Source: Dyella psychrodurans
GTDB taxonomy: Bacteria > Pseudomonadota > Gammaproteobacteria > Xanthomonadales > Rhodanobacteraceae
Length of the DNA stretch: 64,000 bases
Assembly (NCBI RefSeq): GCF_003363265.1
Contig: NZ_QRBF01000004.1
Location: 186,001 to 250,000, forward strand
Direction of reading: 5' to 3'
Below are positions 45,283-53,011 of the stretch, piece after piece (positions within the stretch are counted from its first letter, which is position 1; each line of letters begins with the position of its first letter). The position numbers and the translations under genes are program-made. The notes below the pieces were generated by a model. It worked only from the letters and a program-made list of their open reading frames with translations. It searched no databases and was not told the DNA's origin.

Positions 45283-45308
45283 CCGAGGGGCGCTTGCGCC
45301 CCCCTCGG
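45283..45308. repeat. GC-rich hairpin
   Basis: CCGAGGGG-CGC paired with GCG-CCCCCCTCGG, with two bulged bases. It lies downstream of the 20-base palindrome. Role unknown; could be part of the leader of the next gene. Confidence 0.4.
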
Positions 45309-45490
45309 ACCGGGAGTAGGGTCGAATTGCCGCGGACCTCCAGCTTTCGCGGTTTACCGACCCGAATCATGCGCATACCCGTCAACGTCCCCTCACCCAT
45401 GTCCTTCCTGAAGGATGTGGGCTGTGGTCATGCGTGCGGTTCGATTCTGCCAAAACTTGCTTGCCCGCAGTATTGCGAGGAGGTTGGATC

Positions 45491-45718
45491 ATGTTTGAAA
45501 ACCAGCAGCGTGACGATGTCGAAGCCTTGATGAAAGCCGACGCGGAGTTTCGTCGGCTCTACCAGCACCACAGGGAACTCGACAGCAAGGTGCACGATGC
45601 CGAAATCGGCGTTCTCCCCATCGACGATATGACCTTGGCAGGGATGAAGAAGGAAAAGCTCTACGCCAAGGAACGTCTCCAACGCATGTGGGACAACCGG
45701 CAGCACCCCGTCAACTGA
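45491..45718 (+). CDS. YdcH/SlyX-size family protein (DUF465)
   Basis: A 75-residue, charged, fully helical protein: MFENQQRDDVEALMKADAEF, a central YQHHRELDSKVHDAE and a C-terminal LKKEKL-like KKEKLYAKERLQRMW segment, which is the YdcH/DUF465 pattern. Role unknown; proteins of this size usually form short coiled coils. The ATG at 45491 is preceded by GAGGAGG at good spacing, which decides against the longer open frame from 45434. A terminator follows, so it is monocistronic. Confidence 0.85.
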   Translation: MFENQQRDDVEALMKADAEFRRLYQHHRELDSKVHDAEIGVLPIDDMTLAGMKKEKLYAKERLQRMWDNRQHPVN

Positions 45719-45740
45719 CCTGCACGTTTTCACATGACGC

Positions 45741-45768
45741 ACGGCCCCGGACTACCGGGGCCGTTTCA
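45741..45768 (+). terminator. Rho-independent terminator
   Basis: A 10-bp perfect stem ACGGCCCCGG/CCGGGGCCGT with an ACTA loop, then a T-rich tail, 22 bases after the DUF465 gene. Confidence 0.85.
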
Positions 45769-46039
45769 TTTTGGGGCGTTGCAAATCATGCGTTCGCACT
45801 TGCGAAAACGAACTTGCATCAAAGAACAAGCGTCACTGTTGCCATGGCGATGCGCGCGCCGATTGTATCGATTCAATCGCTCCATCCGGATCAATGGATT
45901 CCTTCGGCGAAGCGCATCGGCAGGGCGAGGCATGAATCACAACACCCCTTGCACGGAGCAACCGCCTCGCTCGGTTATCATGCGCCATTGGCGCGACGAT
46001 CGAGTCCGCGCGCTTCACCATCCAGGCAACGGAGTTTTC
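45769..46039. other. Leader region of cystathionine beta-synthase gene
   Basis: About 270 bases with no gene of its own; the open frame running through it in phase with the downstream gene has atypical content. It should hold the promoter; no clear -35/-10 pair or riboswitch-like structure is visible to me. Confidence 0.35.
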
Positions 46040-47410
46040 ATGACGGTCAATGCAAGCGTCCTCGAACTGATCGGGAACACCCCCATGGTGCGCGCCCAGC
46101 GCCTGTACACCGGGACTTGCGAGCTGTTCCTCAAGCTGGAAAGCGCCAATCCGGGTGGTTCGATCAAGGATCGCATCGGCCTGTCGATGATCGAAGGCGC
46201 CGAGAAAGCCGGCAAGATCAAGCCCGGCGCCACGCTGGTGGAAGGTACCGCCGGCAACACCGGCCTGGGCCTGGCGCTGGTGGCGCAGGCGAAGGGGTAT
46301 CGCCTGATTCTCGTGGTGCCGGACAAGATGAGCCGCGAGAAAATCTTCAACCTCAAGGCGATGGGCGCCGAAGTGGTGCTCACGCGTTCCGATGTCGCCA
46401 AAGGTCATCCGGAGTATTACCAGGACATGGCCGAACGCATCGCGCGCGAAACGCCCGGTGCGTACTTCATCAATCAATTCGGCAATCCGGACAATCCGCT
46501 CGCACATATCCAAACCACCGGTCCGGAAATCTTCAGGCAGATGGATGGCAAAGTGGATGCCGTGGTGGTGGGTTGCGGCTCGTCCGGCACCATGACAGGC
46601 TTGTCGAAATACTTCGCCGAAGTGTCGCCGCATACGGAAATCGTGCTGGCCGATCCGGTGGGTTCCATCCTCGCGCAGTACATCAACGAAGGCGTGCTGT
46701 CGACGAAATCGGGCAGCTGGATGGTCGAAGGCATCGGCGAGGATTTCCTGCCGACGATCAGCGATTTCTCGCGCGTCAAAAAGGCCTACGCCATTTCCGA
46801 CAAGGAAAGCTTTCTCGCCGCGCGCGCCTTGCTCGCAAAAGAAGGTGTGCTCGGCGGTTCTTCCACCGGCACCTTGCTCGCCGCCGCATTGAAATACTGC
46901 CGCGAACAGACTGAACCCAAGCGCGTCGTGACGCTGGTGTGCGACACCGGCAACAAGTATCTGTCGAAGATGTACAACGACTACTGGATGCTCGACAACG
47001 GATTCATCGCGCGCGATCAACACGGCGATCTGCGCGATTTGCTGCTGCGCCCATTCGCGCAGCGCGACACCGTGGTGGTCGGTCCGAACGAATTGCTGAT
47101 GACGGCGTACACGCGCATGAAGCTTTACGACGTGTCGCAGTTGCCGGTGATGGACGGTAGCCGCATCGTGGGCATCCTCGACGAATCGGACGTGCTGATG
47201 CATGTGCACGCCGACGAAGCGCGTTTCCGCGACTCCGTCGCCACCGCCATGATCACCGATCTCCAGATGCTGGACGTGCGCTCGCCGATCCAGTCGTTGC
47301 TGCCCGTGTTCGAGCGCGGTCACGTTGCCATCGTGGTGGATGGCGAGCAGTTCCTTGGTCTCATTACCCGTATCGACCTGTTGAACTATTTGCGACGCAA
47401 GGTGCACTAA
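46040..47410 (+). CDS. Cystathionine beta-synthase (pyridoxal-phosphate enzyme with CBS domains)
   Basis: Condenses serine and homocysteine to cystathionine in transsulfuration, or acts as a related cysteine synthase. The 456-residue protein has the fold-type II catalytic domain: NTPMVRAQRL, GGSIKDR with the pyridoxal-phosphate Lys43, the GTAGNTGLGLALV substrate loop and the phosphate-binding GCGSSGTMTG. Two C-terminal CBS domains (about 335-455) suggest nucleotide or S-adenosylmethionine control. No heme-binding region is present. The ATG at 46040 follows CGGAG; a long in-phase extension to 45734 was rejected. Confidence 0.92.
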   Translation: MTVNASVLELIGNTPMVRAQRLYTGTCELFLKLESANPGGSIKDRIGLSMIEGAEKAGKIKPGATLVEGTAGNTGLGLALVAQAKGYRLILVVPDKMSREKIFNLKAMGAEVVLTRSDVAKGHPEYYQDMAERIARETPGAYFINQFGNPDNPLAHIQTTGPEIFRQMDGKVDAVVVGCGSSGTMTGLSKYFAEVSPHTEIVLADPVGSILAQYINEGVLSTKSGSWMVEGIGEDFLPTISDFSRVKKAYAISDKESFLAARALLAKEGVLGGSSTGTLLAAALKYCREQTEPKRVVTLVCDTGNKYLSKMYNDYWMLDNGFIARDQHGDLRDLLLRPFAQRDTVVVGPNELLMTAYTRMKLYDVSQLPVMDGSRIVGILDESDVLMHVHADEARFRDSVATAMITDLQMLDVRSPIQSLLPVFERGHVAIVVDGEQFLGLITRIDLLNYLRRKVH

Positions 47411-47498
47411 GTTCGAACCGTAAGCGAAAAAAGTAGGTGCCCGAAAAGAGCAGAAACAAAGCAACCTTCATTCTCGCGTTGCGGCAAACCGCCCCCGC

Positions 47499-47600
47499 CG
47501 TCATTCTGGCGAACGCCGGAATCCAGTAGCGAGAGCTTGCAGATGTGCAGACATGCATGTGGCTAGTCGTCACTGGATTCCGGCCTTCGCCAGAGTGACG
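47499..47600. repeat. Pair of inverted REP repeats
   Basis: Left unit 47499-47526 and right unit 47573-47600 are inverted copies with 2 differences in 28 bases, each carrying the GGATTCCGG / TTCGCC core also seen in imuA. The 46-base spacer includes an ATGCATGT stretch. This is a BIME-like arrangement between cystathionine beta-synthase and glmS. Confidence 0.8.
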
Positions 47601-47672
47601 GGTCCAGCCAGAAAGCCAGCCGAAACGGCACGCCCCTAATGTGCCCGCTCATTTTGATCAGGAACTGACGTC

Positions 47673-49502
47673 ATGTGTGGAATCGTCGCTGCCGCCGCTC
47701 AACGAGACGTTGCCCCGCTGCTGATCGCCGGCCTCAAGGCCCTGGAATATCGCGGATACGATTCAGCCGGCCTGGCCGTGCTGGAATCGGGGCAGGTGCG
47801 TCGCGTGCGCGCCAAGGGCAAGGTCCGCGAAATGGAATCGCTCTATCTCGCCGATCCCTTCCCGGGCGGCACCGGCATCGCGCACACCCGCTGGGCCACG
47901 CATGGCGTACCCAACGAAGCGAATGCGCATCCGCACATGATCGGCCGCATTGCGGTGGTGCATAACGGCATCATCGAAAACTACGCGCCGCTGCGTGCAG
48001 CGCTGCAGGCGAAGGGTTGCAACTTCACGTCCGAAACCGATACGGAAGTGATCGCGGCGCTGATCGACGCGAATGTATCCAAGGGCATGCACCTGCGCGA
48101 AGCCGTTCTCGCCAGCGTGCGCGAGCTGGAAGGCGCGTATGCCATTGCCGTGATCGATCGCGACGAACCGGGCCATGTCGTCGGCGCGCGCCGCGGTGCG
48201 CCGCTGCTGGTCGGCGCGGGCATTGGCGAAAATTTCCTCGGTTCCGACGCGCAGGCACTGGTCCAGGTCACCAACAAGATCATCTATCTCGAAGACGACG
48301 ACGTCGTCGAGATCACCCGCAACGACGTTCAGGTCTACACCATCGACGGCAAGCCGGTCGAGCGCGCCGTGCACGAAAGCGAGCTGTCGGCCGACGCGGT
48401 CGAGCGCGGCGAATACCGCCACTACATGCAGAAGGAAATCTTCGAGCAGCCGCACGCCGTGAGCAACACGCTCGAGGCGCGCATCGGCGCGAGCGGCGTA
48501 CTGCCGAATATCTTTGGCGTCGGTGGCGACGAGCTGCTGGAAAAAGTGAAAGGCGTGCACATCATTGCCTGCGGCACCAGCTATCACGCCGGCATGGTCG
48601 CCAAATATTGGATCGAGGATTACGCACGGCTGCCCGTCAGTGTCGAAGTCGCCAGCGAATACCGCTATCGCGAATCCGTCGTGCCGGAAGGCACCTTGTT
48701 CATCGCCATTTCGCAATCCGGCGAAACCGCCGATACGCTGGCCGCGATGCGCGAATCGCGTCGTCGCGGTTACCTTGGCACGCTCGCCATCTGCAACGTT
48801 CCCGAATCCTCCGTCGTGCGCGAAGCCGATCTGAAGCTGATGACCCGTGCCGGTCCCGAGATCGGCGTGGCGTCGACCAAGGCATTCACCACGCAGCTGG
48901 CCGCGCTTGCATTGCTCACGTTGCATCTGGCCAGGCAACGGAACCTGGACGAAGCGCGCCACGCCGATCTGTGCGCGCAGCTGCACCGCCTGCCGCGCGC
49001 CCTCGAAGAAGCATTGAAGCTCGAGCCGCAGATCATCGAGCTTTCCGAGCGCTTCGTTCACCGCCACCACGCCTTGTTCCTCGGTCGCGGTGCCCACTAT
49101 CCGGTGGCGCTGGAAGGCTCGCTCAAGCTCAAGGAAATTTCCTATATCCACGCCGAGGCCTATCCGGCCGGCGAACTCAAGCACGGACCGCTGGCGCTGG
49201 TCGACGAAGACATGCCCGTCGTCGCCGTGGCACCGAACGGCCCGCTGCTCGACAAACTCAAATCCAACCTGCAGGAAGTGCGTGCCCGCGGCGGCGAACT
49301 GATCGTCTTCGCCGACTCCGCCGCGTACATCGATGACAATGCCACGCGCGGCAGCATCCTGCGCATCGATGCCGGCGGCGATTTCATCGCGCCCGCCGTG
49401 TTCACCGTGCCGTTGCAATTGCTGGCCTATCACGTCGCCGTGCTGCGCGGCACCGACGTTGACCAGCCACGAAACCTGGCCAAGTCTGTCACGGTGGAGT
49501 GA
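47673..49502 (+). CDS. glmS: Glutamine-fructose-6-phosphate aminotransferase
   Basis: Makes glucosamine-6-phosphate from fructose-6-phosphate and glutamine, the first step toward UDP-GlcNAc. The 609-residue protein has the class-II glutaminase domain with nucleophile Cys2 (MCGIVAAAAQ), HTRWATHG and NGIIENY, then two SIS domains with CGTSYHAG, ISQSGETADTL and the terminal DQPRNLAKSVTVE. glmU is not adjacent. The product pathway feeds UDP-GlcNAc, which is also the substrate of the wecB product encoded 2.4 kb downstream. Confidence 0.98.
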   Translation: MCGIVAAAAQRDVAPLLIAGLKALEYRGYDSAGLAVLESGQVRRVRAKGKVREMESLYLADPFPGGTGIAHTRWATHGVPNEANAHPHMIGRIAVVHNGIIENYAPLRAALQAKGCNFTSETDTEVIAALIDANVSKGMHLREAVLASVRELEGAYAIAVIDRDEPGHVVGARRGAPLLVGAGIGENFLGSDAQALVQVTNKIIYLEDDDVVEITRNDVQVYTIDGKPVERAVHESELSADAVERGEYRHYMQKEIFEQPHAVSNTLEARIGASGVLPNIFGVGGDELLEKVKGVHIIACGTSYHAGMVAKYWIEDYARLPVSVEVASEYRYRESVVPEGTLFIAISQSGETADTLAAMRESRRRGYLGTLAICNVPESSVVREADLKLMTRAGPEIGVASTKAFTTQLAALALLTLHLARQRNLDEARHADLCAQLHRLPRALEEALKLEPQIIELSERFVHRHHALFLGRGAHYPVALEGSLKLKEISYIHAEAYPAGELKHGPLALVDEDMPVVAVAPNGPLLDKLKSNLQEVRARGGELIVFADSAAYIDDNATRGSILRIDAGGDFIAPAVFTVPLQLLAYHVAVLRGTDVDQPRNLAKSVTVE

Positions 49503-49620
49503 CGGACTTAGCCCTGCGATATTCCCTGATCGATACGAATAAAGTCCGTATCGCAAAGTCGCAGCGTGCCGGAAAACCAACTCTCACTTTGGTCCGGTTT
49601 TGCCGATGCTGGTCAAAAGG

Positions 49621-49647
49621 GAGCCCCTTCCCGAAGGAAAGGGGCTC
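49621..49647. terminator. Hairpin terminator after glmS
   Basis: GAGCCCCTTCC paired with GGAAAGGGGCTC with one extra base, followed by TTC. It lies between glmS and the convergent DUF2334 gene and may serve both. Confidence 0.7.
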
Positions 49648-49687
49648 TTCATGCCGGGGTCTGCAGGGTGGCCTCGGCGATGAACCG

Positions 49688-51472
49688 TCAACCTTTTTCA
49701 ATCACGCTCACGGACACGAAGGTGTAGCCCATGGCCTGCAGGCCTTCCACGATCTGCTTGAGGTAGCTGATGTCCAGGGTCGGGTCGATAAAGAAGCTCT
49801 GCACGGAATCCTGGATCACTGTGTTGCAGTTGGCGCTGGACAGGATGTCTGCCGGGAAGCGTGGTGGATTGTTGTTGTATTCCACCAGTTCGACATCGCC
49901 GAGCTGTTCGGGCAGCACCATGGAGCCGAACACGTTGCGCACCAGGTACGGATAGAACTGGCCATAGATCTTGGTGTAATCCGGCGTCCCCGTGCCGCAA
50001 GCGCCATTCGGGCACCAGCCGACGGCGTACAGGTCGCGTTGAGACATTGCCTGGAACTGGGATTGGAATACCTGGTAGTCGATGGCCGAGGCGGCATAGT
50101 GCGGCGGTACGAAAACCGTGGGCAGGGCCAAGCCCGCTTTGGCGAATTCCTGGAAGCCGTTGGCGACGCGTCCCATCGTCCATGATGCGGAATCGACCGG
50201 CACAGGGGTATCGAAAATCACGCTGTTGGACGCGTCGATGTGTGCGGTATAGAACTCGAAATCGTCGCCACTGACGGCGGTGTAAGGGTTGTCGATATTG
50301 GAATACTGATGCGTGTAGCCATGCATCATCATGACGCCGCCCCTGGCGACCATGTATTTCAATGCGCTGACGAAGGTTTTGTTCTGGTACAGATGGATCG
50401 ATACCGGCACACCGTTGTTGTAGTAGCCATTCGGGTCCACGTAATACGGAATCAGCGCGACGCTGAAAGGCACGTTCTTGCTGTACAGGTAATCGGCGAT
50501 CGCGCGCAGCTGGGCAGGGCTGTCTTCCACATCCACATCCTCAATGCGCACCAACGCACGTTTGCGTGATGGCATGTTCGGGTTGGATACATTGCCGATC
50601 AGGTCGATCGCTGCCAGATAGCGATCGTTCATGCCGGTGTAACTGAAAGGAATCTCGCCGATATAGGTGAGGTTGGCGCCACGCGTGGCCCAATTGACGG
50701 TGCCGCCGGTATCGTTGGTGGCGACTGCAAGTGCCTGCGCCTTGGTGGGATCGTTGATCGTCGTCTGCAGCAGGCCGGAAGGTACTGCCAATGCATTGCG
50801 TTGCAGCGCAACGCCCTTGTAGGTCACCGTCAAGGTGTTGGAGAAGTCGAAGTACATCGGCGTGAAGCCGTATTGCCCCGCGAAATTCGCGGCTTGCGCG
50901 GACAGCTGCCAGATGTTGTCGTTCATCCACAGCACCGGCTTGGTCGTCGCCAATACATCGTTCAGCAGCGCGGCGGGCAAGGGCTCGCCATACGTCGAGC
51001 CGATGTAGATCAGTCCGGTGTAGTTGCTGAGTTCACCCGCGACATAGTTTATGGCGGGATGCATGGTGTACTTGCTGCCATGCGTGACCAGGTTGCCGGC
51101 CATGACGCCATACGCTTCGCCGAGCCAGCCCCATTGCCCGGTGACGTCGTAGAGCACGAGCGTGTTCTGGTTCGGGTTTGCACCGGGTGCCGCCGCGTAA
51201 GCGTTCGGTGCGGACGTTGTCGCGGCCGTGACTCCGCGTGCGAGTGTCCTCCATGTACGCGGCGCCTGCTCGATCACTGCCCGCACTTTTGGCAAAGCAG
51301 CTTGCGGTGGCGGCGGCGGCGCAGGCAAGGGCGCGCGATCAAGCCTCGGCATCATCGAGCCTTGGGCTGCATGGACTGCGGACATCGGGCCGGATGCCGC
51401 CAGTAGTGCCAATGCGGCACTGATGAGGAAAGTCTGAAAACGAGATGGCCCGCGGAGTGATGGTCTGAGCAT
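49688..51472 (-). CDS. Exported DUF2334 polysaccharide deacetylase-like protein
   Basis: A 594-residue exported protein. A signal peptide (to about residue 36) is followed by a Pro-rich linker, a Rossmann-like domain (about 100-300) and a DUF2334 deacetylase-like domain (about 300-590). The metal-binding pattern is seen as RIEDVDVEDSP and MMMHGYTHQYS, with VFVPPHYAAS as the third motif. Members are found beside exopolysaccharide genes and may trim or bind the polymer. It is divergent from the wecB-nfrB-nfrA operon with about 410 bases between, so shared control is possible. Confidence 0.82.
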   Translation of the reverse strand: MLRPSLRGPSRFQTFLISAALALLAASGPMSAVHAAQGSMMPRLDRAPLPAPPPPPQAALPKVRAVIEQAPRTWRTLARGVTAATTSAPNAYAAAPGANPNQNTLVLYDVTGQWGWLGEAYGVMAGNLVTHGSKYTMHPAINYVAGELSNYTGLIYIGSTYGEPLPAALLNDVLATTKPVLWMNDNIWQLSAQAANFAGQYGFTPMYFDFSNTLTVTYKGVALQRNALAVPSGLLQTTINDPTKAQALAVATNDTGGTVNWATRGANLTYIGEIPFSYTGMNDRYLAAIDLIGNVSNPNMPSRKRALVRIEDVDVEDSPAQLRAIADYLYSKNVPFSVALIPYYVDPNGYYNNGVPVSIHLYQNKTFVSALKYMVARGGVMMMHGYTHQYSNIDNPYTAVSGDDFEFYTAHIDASNSVIFDTPVPVDSASWTMGRVANGFQEFAKAGLALPTVFVPPHYAASAIDYQVFQSQFQAMSQRDLYAVGWCPNGACGTGTPDYTKIYGQFYPYLVRNVFGSMVLPEQLGDVELVEYNNNPPRFPADILSSANCNTVIQDSVQSFFIDPTLDISYLKQIVEGLQAMGYTFVSVSVIEKG

Positions 51473-51882
51473 GGGATGTCCCCCTAGCGCAAAAACGAAG
51501 ACGACGCACGACAGCAGCTATAACGCCCTGCGCGCATGGCTGTGAATGCGATGAATCCCGAAAGCCCAGGCCCCTGTCCCGTGAAAGGAACGCCTCGCCG
51601 TAGGGGAGAGTACGGCGATTCGTTTCATTTGTCGACTAGCAAATTATTTTGATCGAGTCAATAGTGTATTAACGAAAATATCATGAAATTAATGTGTATA
51701 TTTAACGTCAAGTTGGCAATATGAGATACCGCGCAACTTTTTGCGCTGTGATACCAGCGTGTCCACCGATTCCGTCCAATCGGGAGATGCGCGGTCCGCT
51801 GCTCGCGACTGGGCATTAGGGGGCGAGGACAGGATGTCCAAGGAGCAGGGTGGCGTCTCCATCCTGCAAGTTAGGGGGATGT
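51473..51882. other. AT-rich divergent control region of the polysaccharide locus
   Basis: 410 bases without a gene. The part from about 51620 to 51725 is markedly AT-rich in this GC-rich window, and a short hairpin GCGCAA-CTTT-TTGCGC lies at 51731-51746. I cannot place a confident plus-strand promoter, but the composition is typical of a control region bound by nucleoid proteins. Confidence 0.45.
51517..51546 (-). promoter_or_regulatory. Predicted promoter of the DUF2334 gene
   Basis: On the minus strand TTCACA (complement of 51541-51546), an 18-base spacer and TATAGC (complement of 51517-51522). The transcript would start about 38 bases before the ATG. Confidence 0.4.
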
Positions 51883-52995
51883 ATGCAGGACATCCTGATC
51901 GTTTCCGGCACGCGTCCGGAGATCATCAAGCTTGCGCCGTTGTATCACTGCTTGTGTGCAAGCGGTTGGGCACGACCGCATTGGTTGCACACCGGGCAGC
52001 ACGGTGAAATGGCGCGGCAGATGCTTGAGTGCTTCGACATTCTTCCCGATGTGACGCTTGAACGCGGCGGCGATGGCTTGTGCGAATTCAGCACGTGCTG
52101 CCGCAGTCTGCTCGACAGCGTGATGGCGAGCGGCGGATGGTCGCTGGTGCTGGTGCAGGGCGATACCGAAAGCACTTTTCTCGGCGCGCTCTGCGGTTTT
52201 CATCGCCGCATTCCCGTCGCGCACATCGAGGCCGGTTTGCGTACTTACGATCTGGGGCGGCCGTTTCCCGAAGAGGGATTGCGTCAGATGGTCAGCCGCA
52301 TTGCCAGCTTTCACTTTGCGCCGACCGAACGCGCCGCGCTGGCCTTGCGCAAAGAGGCCATTCCAGAGGACCGCATCAGCGTTACCGGCAATACGGTGAT
52401 CGATGCACAGCATTGGATAGTGCGGCGTCACCGGCTGCGCCGCAGGATGGAAGGGCGCGGCCATTTGCTGGTCACCGCGCACCGGCGCGAAAACTGGGGC
52501 AGCGATCTGCGCGAGATCTGCTATGCGATTGCCGATGTCGCCGGCCGCCATCCCGAGCTTGAAGTGCTGTTTCCGGTGCACCTCAATCCAGTCGTGAGTC
52601 AGCCGGTGCATGCGATTCTCGGCGGGTTGTCGAACGTGCACCTCAGTCCGCCATTGGATTACCTGCAGATGCAGCAGGCCTTGCTCGATGCCTGGTTGGT
52701 GTTGACGGACTCGGGCGGTTTGCAGGAAGAGGCGCCCACCTTCGGCGTGCCGTTGCTGGTGCTGCGCACGGAAACCGAACGGCCGGAAGCGATCGAGGCC
52801 GGTTGCGCACGGCTGGCCGGCACGCGGCGGACATCCATCGTCCATCAGATCGAGGCGTTGTGGTCGAACGCGGATGCGTACCACGCGATGGCGCACGCGG
52901 GCAATCCATTTGGCGACGGCACGGCCAGTGTGCGTGTCGTCGATGTGCTCAAGGAGGCATTGGCCGACAACGAGCGCAAGCGCGAAGTCGGCTGA
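51883..52995 (+). CDS. wecB: UDP-N-acetylglucosamine 2-epimerase (non-hydrolysing)
   Basis: Interconverts UDP-GlcNAc and UDP-ManNAc and so supplies ManNAc units for a surface polymer. The 370-residue protein carries the WecB family motifs: SGTRPEIIKLAPL, VQGDTEST, HIEAGLRTYDLGRPFPEEG, VTAHRRENWG and LTDSGGLQEEAPTFGVP. The ATG at 51883 follows GGGGGAT, which decides against the longer open frame. nfrB starts 16 bases after the stop, so this wecB belongs to the polysaccharide operon and is not the usual enterobacterial common antigen gene, whose neighbours are absent. Confidence 0.95.
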   Translation: MQDILIVSGTRPEIIKLAPLYHCLCASGWARPHWLHTGQHGEMARQMLECFDILPDVTLERGGDGLCEFSTCCRSLLDSVMASGGWSLVLVQGDTESTFLGALCGFHRRIPVAHIEAGLRTYDLGRPFPEEGLRQMVSRIASFHFAPTERAALALRKEAIPEDRISVTGNTVIDAQHWIVRRHRLRRRMEGRGHLLVTAHRRENWGSDLREICYAIADVAGRHPELEVLFPVHLNPVVSQPVHAILGGLSNVHLSPPLDYLQMQQALLDAWLVLTDSGGLQEEAPTFGVPLLVLRTETERPEAIEAGCARLAGTRRTSIVHQIEALWSNADAYHAMAHAGNPFGDGTASVRVVDVLKEALADNERKREVG

Positions 52996-53011
52996 GCCAG
53001 GGAGATGCGGC

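Noticed and set aside
45734-46039. N-terminal extension of cystathionine beta-synthase
   Set aside because: The in-phase open frame crosses the preceding terminator and has no homology-like content; CGGAG supports the ATG at 46040.
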